Below are positions 43,912-50,443 of a stretch of 50,443 nucleotides of DNA, one piece after another. The position numbers and the translations under genes were made by a program. Every line of letters starts with the position of its first letter. The stretch's first letter is position 1. Origin of the DNA: Phoronis australis (taxonomy: Eukaryota > Phoronida > Phoronidae); the NCBI GenBank assembly GCA_002633005.1, contig NMRA01000219.1, forward strand, positions 301,547 through 351,989, given 5' to 3'. The notes below the pieces were generated by a model. The model had not been told where the DNA came from and did no database searches. It was given only the letters and a program-made list of their open reading frames with translations.

Positions 43912-44330
43912 TTGAGTGTAAACTAAAATTTTGAGCTAGAGACTTCAGAATTACTTATCTGTTTACTAAGTGCGATTGAGTTTGACTTCTAAATTTTCAG
44001 GTCATTTTGTGCACCCATGGGTCATTAGGTGCATTTTTCTTCTGAAAGTTTGACCACTTCATTCATCTTGTATTCTGAAGTGCTTAAAGTAAAACATCTG
44101 TGATTATTAGCATTAACCACACTTTTAATCGAGTTAGCAATTACTAAATCATCGGGGCTCATAATGCACCGGAAGAGGTCAATTAGTGGAAAGGTTATCA
44201 AAAAATTAATATGTAATTTCTCATACAATTTTAAAGAATTACTTTTCATATTGGTAAACGGGTTGCTGTCAGTAACTTCCCATAATAATTCCAGTAATAC
44301 GCTCGCGCAGAGTCCGTTATTGTCACGCCG

Positions 44331-45199
44331 TGACAATAATCTTTCTAGTTTTATTTCGCTCTTACGGGTTTATTGGTATTTGGACACATCGTAGCCTACA
44401 AAGTTCGGCAGGCCAATAAGGTCTGTAGCAGGAGTTTCGGGTCTGTTCGGAGGTAATTTCGAAGTACTTTCCGTGAGAGACAGGCAGGAGAACCTAGATT
44501 TGTGTCGTTTAGACTTCTGATTTTTTGAGTTCTAAACACAAAACACTTGTTATCCTGGTCAGTGGCTCGGAGCCCGATCATGCCCGTCGCGGCCGGCCGG
44601 ATTGACTCGTTATCCCGGCCAGTGGCTCAGAAACTGATCAGACATCACGAACTTAAACCAGCCAAAGTTCAGTGGAAACTAAACTTCCAGTCAAGAAAAT
44701 ATTATACTATAGTGTGCACGCGATTATGTTGGTGAATTAGCCACGAAACTGCAAATCTAATTATTCGTCGGGGGCCGCGCGAACTTCAGGCTCCGCTTTG
44801 GCCACAGCACCGTTAGGGCAGAAGTTGTACATTGATAATCATTATTTGAGTAATGTAAATGTAAATAAAGATTCCCCTAACACTTGGTCGTGGGATGGAA
44901 ATCGAGTTGTTTCACAACAGTTTCTGCCAGCAAACACTAAATTAGCATGAGTTCACACGGCCTCGGTGTCCCGTCAATTAGTTTTATTGCACCTAAAGCC
45001 GGTAACGCAGTGATTTATTCATTGCTGGCTTCTCAAATCATTTGCACTCACGAACACTCCAAAGGCATTACAAACTGCATCTAATGAGACAGACTTTGTT
45101 TCAGTTTTATATTAGGATTGGTTAGGGTGACAATAATTCATTTTGAAACAGAACGTTCAGTAATAAACGCCAACATGGCAACTCGCAATCCCGACTTAG
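44331..45199. other. Segment with a duplicated GC-rich block
   Basis: TTGTTATCCTGGTCAGTGGC at 44547-44566 recurs as CGTTATCCCGGCCAGTGGC near 44609, flanking the GC-rich GTCGCGGCCGGCCGGATTG. No gene recognised. Confidence 0.4.
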
Positions 45200-45344
45200 G
45201 ACGAGCTAGAGCTCATCAGTCCCGACTTCGCAGGTGGATCGTTAAGTTTTACAGGCTATCAATTCGAACAGGAATACAGTGATGAAGAAATACTAGAGAG
45301 GCGCCGAGAACAAGCTCAGACAACGGAACGTATGGAGTTATTTG
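45200..45344 (+). CDS. Exon-like ORF with conserved TGYxFExEY motif
   Basis: CGACTTAG acceptor-like end and GTAAGC donor bracket an open frame reading LISPDFAGGSLSFTGYQFEQ, then EYSDEEILERRREQAQTTE. FTGY-x-FEPEYT-EEL-x-R resembles a recurring N-terminal motif of P2X7-like zinc-domain proteins that are abundant in invertebrate genomes. The expected Cys-rich part is not found downstream, so this is a fragment or a gene piece carried by a transposon. Assignment rests on memory of the motif only. Confidence 0.4.
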
Positions 45345-45593
45345 GTAAGCCGGCATTCGCCAGTTGGGCACTGTCGACGTCTGCAGGCCACAGACACGGA
45401 GATTTTTCACGGCCTCATACTTCCTATTTACTGCGTGCATTCCATTCTTCACTACCATGAGCCACTTCCTAAGCATTTCGGACTCTCGAGGAAGTAAAAA
45501 AACGATATACCCGCTTTCTTCGCAGCTGCTTAGTTCGGACAAGCGGGAACGATGCACTGCAACATAGCGGCATTCTCTCTGCATATGAATCAC
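45249..45593 (-). other. Minus-strand ORF, possibly THAP-related
   Basis: 114 codons containing IVFLLPRESEMLRKWLMVVK then LRVCGLQ, which loosely follows the FxLPK...RKKW...VC-x-x-H layout of THAP domains, but with Gln in place of the zinc His and no clear N-terminal Cys pair. It overlaps the plus exon-like ORF antisense, so at most one is real. Confidence 0.2.
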
Positions 45594-45742
45594 TGACGTC
45601 CGTAGCGTCGTTTCTCACCTTCCTCACAAGTTAACGCGACACCTCTTGGTAAGGTAAGATCGGCCGTGTGCGAGGCGATGTGGATATAGACCGATTAAGA
45701 CAGCAAAAAAGTCTAATTAAATCGGGTGGCATTCTCCTTTAA

Positions 45743-46397
45743 GTATGCTTCAGGTCTGCCTGCTCACGTGATGTTAACTTTTGACCTCTGCGTAAAATTG
45801 CGTGAGTTGATAGCTTGCTGCTAGTTTTTATGTTGTTTTCTTAGCTTAGATGAGAATCCAACAAATACCTTAAGATGTTTCCTGTCACTGAAATTTCATG
45901 ACCATATTTCCCACAGTAGTTAAACTTACTGACTTTTGTTCAGCCTGACTTTAAAGTGGCCATAGTGGAATGAATCATGTGAATACTAGCCGTTATCCGT
46001 GCTTTCGCGCTGGTAGCAAGTAGTATATGGGAAATGCCGAGAGAAAATAGCTACACCTTCAAGTGAATATTAGTGTTCATGGCAAGAGGCAGGAATATTT
46101 CTTGAAGAGACCGTTTTATTTTAAAGCTTTAATCAGAACTTCTGTCACTTCTGTCAGATTTAGGCAGGATGTGCGGTTGGGGCCGGGATTCGTTTGTCCC
46201 CAGGAAGTACATTTTTTCCAGAACATTTAACCCTGCCAGTATTCAAATCTTAATACAACATAGTGTCTCAGTTTGTTTTATGCCATAGTTGGTCATGAAA
46301 CTGAAAACTCCTCATTTGAATGCACATTTTATGATACTGATATCGATAACACTATATCATAATTGAAGAGATCTGAAGATATTCCATTGTGTTGCAG
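45743..46397. other. SAMHD1 intron
   Basis: Nothing recognised; ends with GTGTTGCAG acceptor. Confidence 0.5.
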
Positions 46398-46454
46398 GAT
46401 ATCGGAAGCCTTTGTGAAAGCCAATGACTATGTGAAATTTCGTGGAGAAAAAGG
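46398..46454 (+). CDS. SAMHD1: SAMHD1 exon
   Basis: 57 nt; the first G completes Met, then ISEAFVKANDYVKFRGEK follows, and GG of the next Gly precedes the GTAATT donor. Matches human ITDAFLKADDYIEI with the same phase logic. The donor is the weakest in the gene (GTAATT). Confidence 0.9.
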
Positions 46455-47108
46455 GTAATTACTTCCCATCAGCTAATGCACGTCATTTCTTTACATCTGA
46501 AATATTTGCTGCACAACACCTTTAAAAAATAATTGTAGGCGGTCTGATACACTTGTACCAGACGTACGCAGAACGCGCAAGTACTAAACATTTGTGGATG
46601 TTGAAAAATTTGAACATTACAAAAACTGTGTATTGATAACCACAGTTCCATACTCGTCTGTCTAGCTTCAACTTACTCCCAATCATCTTGAAAAACTGGA
46701 CCATTACAAAAAATGGTTTTCATGCTTGTAAAACGCATGGAAATATAGGTTAAAGTGGTAAGGAATATTTCATGAGATAAAAAAGGTTGCCGGACGAGCG
46801 TTGCTTTGGACGAGCGCAGACCACATAGGCTCATAGGCACAAAACATCTGATTTGAAACTCGGAACCCTCTTGTGTGTGCGTATATATAATTATATAGTC
46901 ATTGGGTTTACCTGAGAGAGATTGAAAAAGTCCGTAAATATGTAGGGTACATTCATTTGCTGCTGGTGCCTGGTACTTGAACTAAGTTGGTGTCCACTGA
47001 TAACATCCACGATCACCACTGCTTGCGCTTGTCGCCGCACTTTACCTTCAACTAGGTTTTCAGTCGGTGAAGCTCAGCTACTTCGTAGGTTCTTTTATTC
47101 GAAACTAG
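46455..47108. other. SAMHD1 intron
   Basis: No element seen. Confidence 0.5.
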
Positions 47109-47301
47109 GGAAATGGTGTTGTCAAAGACAATCTACGACATGGTTGCCTATAGCAAGGTGACAGATCAAGTGTTTCATGCAATTCTGTTCTCTGAAAAAC
47201 CCGAGTTGGAAAAATCCCGTTCAATTCTGCAACGAGTTGAGACGAGGAATGTGTACAGGTGTGTCGGACAGACACAGCCAAACGAAACGACGATATCTAA
47301 G
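47109..47301 (+). CDS. SAMHD1: SAMHD1 exon: C-terminal lobe start
   Basis: First G completes Gly, then EMVLSKTIYDMVAYSKVTDQ, VFHAILFSEKPELEKSRSIL, QRVETRNVYRCVGQTQPNET and TISK, phase 0, donor GTAGGG. Aligns with human STAIDDMEAYTKLTDNIF and IEYRNLFKYVGETQP. The acceptor AAACTAG has a poor pyrimidine tract, but phase and homology require it. Confidence 0.93.
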
Positions 47302-48541
47302 GTAGGGATCAGTGTTGTTCAAATAGGGGGTGCTTGGATCTGTTAGAAGCTAACTTTTACTTCATTACTCTTAAGGAAGAGTCATTTTAAAATTGATGAC
47401 GAGGTTGCTTTAGTTTGTGTTATAAATGCGCACTTGTCCCTTTAAAATATTAATAGACATTGTGTAATTAACAATCAATTTGTCATTAGTGGCCGTTTAA
47501 AGAGTGTATTACTTGAAAAACTTGACACATTCTTGTTTCTGGTGCTGTCCATTAAATGGTGTCTTGTTTGCTGACTGCCACACAATACATTGTATTTACA
47601 ATTTTAACTGGGATAATTCATTAGTTGGTCAAGGCATCAAATATAGGTCACGACTGAAAGAAAACCATTTTTGTCAAGAGTATGCAAGTATTGCGTGTTT
47701 TTACGCTACTGTGTTTAATATTTGTCCAAGAAACGAGTTATAAGCGATTTAGCGAACGATGTCATATTTTCCACACTGTGTGCTGTGAACAGAGTGCAGG
47801 GCCCAGTCTCTAATCTTTTTACTCGAAATGGATCTCGAAATTATATTTGACATTTTCTCCTCCATTTTTGTGGGAACTCAAGGTAAGTGTCTATTATTCT
47901 ATGCTCGAGTACACAAAGACTTACGTGGATAATTTATTAGTCCTAGTTTGCAGTTGATAAATCCAACGTCAAGGCTAAACGTTCGCGTTTGAACTCGAAA
48001 TTTCGAGTTTTCCCTGGAGTTTGTAGCACGAATTTAATGGTCTTCAAGTGTAAAATTGGACAAGAAACTCATAGTCATAAACTATAATGTATTCGAGCAC
48101 AGTCAGATAACCACTTATCTTGAGTTCTTACAAAAGGAGCAGAGAAATTGCCAAAAATAATTTCGATTTCTTTTCGAGTGCAAATATTAAGAAACGGGGC
48201 CCAGATGTTTTGTTTCTTAACTCAAAACATCGTCAGTGGGAAACTGTCTATCTAAAAAGTGAACACTGAAGAACGATCAAACACTAGAATGACAGTTACA
48301 AAATGAAAAGGGTGCAGGACAGAGAAAATGGGCATGTGTCTGTCATTCCAGTGCTGTTAATCTACAGTGTTTAACATTTAGGCGTGTTGCTACCTTAATT
48401 CAGTTAAGAAACGAAACGTTTCGACTTCGTATATATCCCATTAGTATTGGAACTTTATATGACGTCATTTATTAAAGCGCTTGTTATTTTCCTTGGGTGA
48501 ACTTGGCCTAAGCCAGAAACATTAAAACTCATTCTATACAG
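47302..48541. other. SAMHD1 intron
   Basis: No element recognised. An exon-like MDLEIIFDIF... stretch before GTAAGT at about 47828-47886 has no counterpart in SAMHD1 and would break the join. Confidence 0.45.
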
Positions 48542-48667
48542 GATCAAGTACATAAAATGGAAGATGACATTGCGACTAGCATCAACAATGAAGACATTTC
48601 GGATGAGTTCGGCGATCTGATTGACGAGAAGGCAGTTCCATTACAGCAAGACGACATTGTTGTCATT
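48542..48667 (+). CDS. SAMHD1: SAMHD1 exon: acidic linker
   Basis: 42 codons between TCTATACAG and GTAAGT: DQVHKMEDDIATSINNEDIS, then DEKAVPLQQDDIVVI. Corresponds to the poorly conserved human segment that ends KAEDFIVDV just before INMDYG. Low similarity except for the end, but phase and position fit exactly. Unusually acidic (about a third Asp/Glu). Confidence 0.85.
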
Positions 48668-49453
48668 GTAAGTAGTGACTAGTGTAAGCCACGGTCTTGA
48701 GGTGTCAACCACAGAGACGCACATGTTTAAACATTTCATTTTTTCCCCTCCACTATCTCCCATCACTTTTGGCACCTTCTCCTTTTGCTCGTTTTTATTG
48801 CCCATCTTACCAGAGGTTATTATAATTTACATATTGTATCTTATTTTCATACACATTCTTTGTATTTTCATTCTGTTCTAATAAACGATCTTATTTCACC
48901 AACCTCGATCTCCTTTTCATCCCTGGTAACGAGATGCACCTATTTTACTCAAGACTTATTCTCAGCACAAAGAGATTTTTTCTGTGACTGTGAGGTTGCT
49001 GGAATTCTCAAGACGGGTGATGTCTGAGTCAATTCTCCCAAAATTCTTCAACGTGTCCTGCAGTAGGCATTGACTACTCAACGGTCCAAGTGACAGTCAA
49101 TTCATGTAACTATATAATTTGTTTTCAAAGTTCTATCTGGAAACCAAAAACATCAAAGTAACAACGTGTGTCTTTATGGTAATTTTTGTTTGTTAATTTA
49201 AATATTTTGAGTTATGTCTTCACCGGTTGCAGTGTGGCTACAAAGTAGGTAAACTCTGCATGTAATAAGCCAGTGATACGTTTGATAACGTTTGCTTCAT
49301 TAACTACTTCTTTCAGCCAACCATTTCTCAATTTCATAACTAACTACGGTTCTAGTATGTTCTTGTTAAAATCAACAAGAGATATTTCTCTACATGTATC
49401 AATCGGATATCTCAATTTTTATATTTTTTTCTATATTCTGATTTTGTGAGCAG
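48668..49453. other. SAMHD1 intron
   Basis: Short ORFs only; nothing recognised. Confidence 0.5.
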
Positions 49454-49558
49454 ATTGTAAATATGGACTATGGAATGAAAGGCAAAAACCCGGTGGAGAG
49501 CGTACGATTCTACAAGAAAAGTGATCCGAACAAAGCTGAACCGTTAAGCAAGAAAGAT
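49454..49558 (+). CDS. SAMHD1: SAMHD1 exon: NMDYGM motif
   Basis: 35 codons between GTGAGCAG and GTAAGT: IVNMDYGMKGKNPVESVRFY then KKSDPNKAEPLSKKD. Matches human INMDYGMQEKNPIDHVSFY. Phase 0 at both ends. The next human segment (the QLLPEKF region) is not found in the remaining 885 bases. Confidence 0.96.
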
Positions 49559-49765
49559 GTAAGTTAAGCAGTAGTCACGTACACAGGAGTCCTTGAATTG
49601 AGAACCAGGTTGGTGCTATAGTAAATATAGAAACTATTGGGAATCAAATAAACACAACGTTTTGGTGATTTCAACCAATCCTCGTTTTGTCGCCTGCTAA
49701 TGCGTAATGGGGCTATTCGGAGAATTCTCCTCGCGGTGTCGCTGCTGTACTAGTGGTGATTAAAT

Positions 49766-49775
49766 TGCGCATGCG
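49766..49775. promoter_or_regulatory. NRF1-like site
   Basis: TGCGCATGCG, the palindromic NRF1 consensus, 31 bases upstream of the ATG at 49807. NRF1 sites are common in metazoan housekeeping promoters. Confidence 0.35.
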
Positions 49776-49806
49776 TGGCTGTCTGCATGTAAACAACTGG
49801 TAAAAG

Positions 49807-50042
49807 ATGGAATTTTTATCAAAATACGTTGTCGCGCTAAGCCTTGTTACTGCTAATTTCCCTGGTGCAAGTCTTCGACAGGTGGCCAGAAATTCACAAA
49901 AGACCTAAGGTTACTATATTCGTGGACAATTACGGTCAACAGGGTCAACTAACTGACAAAAAGTGTGTGGATGCTGAAGCCCCGTGTGTGCTCTATGTCT
50001 ATGACTATGCAGTTCCATTCGGAGAATACACAACATTACTTG
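49807..50042 (+). CDS. Candidate first exon of a type II membrane protein
   Basis: ATG at 49807 opens a frame MEFLSKYVVALSLV that stops by 49902. The overlapping +1-shifted frame gives a hydrophobic run LLLLISLVQVFDRWPEIHK, then RPKVTIFVDNYGQQG and CVLYVYDYAVPFGEYTTLLG up to a good GTAAGT donor. A short cytosolic tail, one membrane anchor and a lumenal stem is the layout of Golgi glycosyltransferases; the C...C-x-x-Y-x-x-D region loosely recalls GT10 fucosyltransferases. A one-base discrepancy separates the ATG frame from the long frame (sequencing error, mutation or another start). It lies after the last SAMHD1 exon seen, so it is a nested gene, a neighbour or a pseudogene. Confidence 0.3.
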
Positions 50043-50443
50043 GTAAGTTTTTAGCTATTAGTTTCTATCAACATCGTTCGGTGATGTTATCCCCACCAGT
50101 TACCCCACTGAATAACAGTTTTATTGAGTGGAACTAAGTGTTTCTTTTTGGAAACTCACCCGATGCCGGGTAGGCTAGCAGCACATATTCATATTGGCCT
50201 GGGTGGGACAGTGCTCCCAAAATAAGAGGTGTATGGTACGTGATGCACAGAAGTCAAGAGTGACTTTTTCACAGCAGTTTCTCTTCAAAGCTATGCTGTT
50301 TCCAATAAAATTCTCTAGATGAGTGAGTTTCCTTATTTTATCGTGGACCCCACCCCCAGGACCACCAGCTCAGTTATCGAATTAACATGAATAAGCATTA
50401 ATTCAGTAAATGTCGTAACATTGCATTGGAAAAAAATTGACAC
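50043..50443. other. End of window, nothing recognised
   Basis: No SAMHD1 C-terminal exon and no repeat identified. Confidence 0.45.

Larger units (their letters stand above)
43303..44330. repeat. 431-bp tandem repeat, about 2.4 units
   Basis: GCACCGGAAGAGGTC or a close variant begins units at 43303, 43735 and 44166 (spacings 432 and 431). Blocks AGGTCAAAGGTCATT, AAACTAAAATTTTGAGCTAG and GTGCATTTTTCTTCTGAAA recur at the same offsets. The units differ moderately and the third is partial. No coding frame is kept. Confidence 0.8.
42740..45742. mobile_element. Candidate 3-kb DNA transposon
   Basis: TTAAAGGACAATGCCACCC at 42740-42758 and the reverse complement of TTAAAGGAGAATGCCACCC at 45724-45742 match at 18 of 19 positions in inverted orientation. 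The similarity fades beyond that. Between them lie the 56-bp repeat, the 431-bp tandem repeat and the exon-like ORF at 45200. No target-site duplication was identified. It could be two independent copies of one short repeat. Confidence 0.4.
9351..49558 (+). other. SAMHD1: SAMHD1 gene, partial (SAM plus HD domain dNTPase)
   Basis: Twelve exons spread over 40 kb, all on +, with matching phases at every junction, encode 472 contiguous codons from the middle of the SAM domain to the C-terminal lobe. Human SAMHD1 hydrolyses dNTPs to deoxynucleoside plus triphosphate as a GTP/dNTP-activated tetramer. The residues corresponding to human H167, H206, D207, H233 and D311, and to V117, N119, D137, Q142 and R145 of allosteric site 1, are all visible. 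No frameshift or stop occurs within the exons, so the gene looks intact. Missing are the exon(s) for the N-terminus and first SAM helices (upstream of 9351, probably left of the window) and the C-terminal exon(s) after 49558. Introns carry most of the mobile elements in the window; the largest (9418-23209) holds the tandem duplication. Confidence 0.93.

Noticed and set aside
47828-47886. Exon-like MDLEIIFDIF stretch ending at GTAAGT
   Set aside because: No counterpart in SAMHD1; inclusion would disrupt the in-frame join of 47301 to 48542.

Overview
The window is a metazoan nuclear genome segment: AT-rich, intron-bearing and dense in transposable elements. It holds no bacterial-type operons, Shine-Dalgarno sites or CRISPR arrays. 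The mix of repeats (Penelope-like, copia, gypsy, CR1/jockey-like, restriction-like-endonuclease retrotransposons, long foldback elements, THAP-type remnants) suits a marine invertebrate such as a hemichordate, lancelet, echinoderm or cnidarian. I cannot narrow it further from sequence alone.

The one gene I can reconstruct is a SAMHD1 orthologue on the + strand (SAM domain plus HD-domain dNTP triphosphohydrolase). I found twelve exons: 9351-9417, 23210-23276, 24905-25065, 29501-29687, 30164-30313, 40179-40226, 41038-41202, 41567-41658, 46398-46454, 47109-47301, 48542-48667 and 49454-49558. All have AG/GT boundaries and all eleven junctions keep one reading frame (472 codons plus a 2-nt partial codon). 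The HD residues and the residues matching human allosteric site 1 are present. The first part of the SAM domain and the C-terminus were not found and probably lie outside the window.

Layout. 1-5180: giant inverted repeat (arms about 1.95 kb, spacer 1.28 kb). 5670-6415: smaller GC-richer inverted repeat with promoter-like features. 6957-7197: gypsy reverse-transcriptase remnant (-). 7230-7570: U6 snRNA fragment fused to a tRNA-derived SINE. 7816-8230: Penelope-like endonuclease end with a hammerhead-like motif. 8441-8990: tail of a CR1-like element. 9569-21396, inside the SAM-domain intron: a tandem duplication (copies A and B) carrying another non-LTR fragment, a MITE, a copia RNase H plus LTR, and a CR1-like element that is long in B and internally deleted in A at a single N (13265). 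23955-24186: near-perfect foldback MITE. 26550-26720: THAP remnant. 27100-28275: inverted pair of Penelope-like ends. 31880-37440: two tail-to-tail restriction-like-endonuclease retrotransposons, one split by a solo LTR. 38845-39740: THAP gene remnant (-). 41995-42658: LTR-like segment with heat-shock elements. 42740-45742: possible DNA transposon enclosing a 431-bp tandem repeat and an exon-like ORF. 49766-50042: possible promoter and first exon of a type II membrane protein.

I did not find a convincing new multi-gene system. In vertebrates SAMHD1 is a dNTPase that limits reverse transcription; here its introns are loaded with retroelement copies, nearly all broken. The best leads are structural: the 5-kb palindrome, the U6-SINE fusion, the N-interrupted tandem duplication, the THAP remnant whose first two zinc ligands are tyrosine, and the LTR and tandem repeats that carry consensus heat-shock or nuclear-receptor half-sites.
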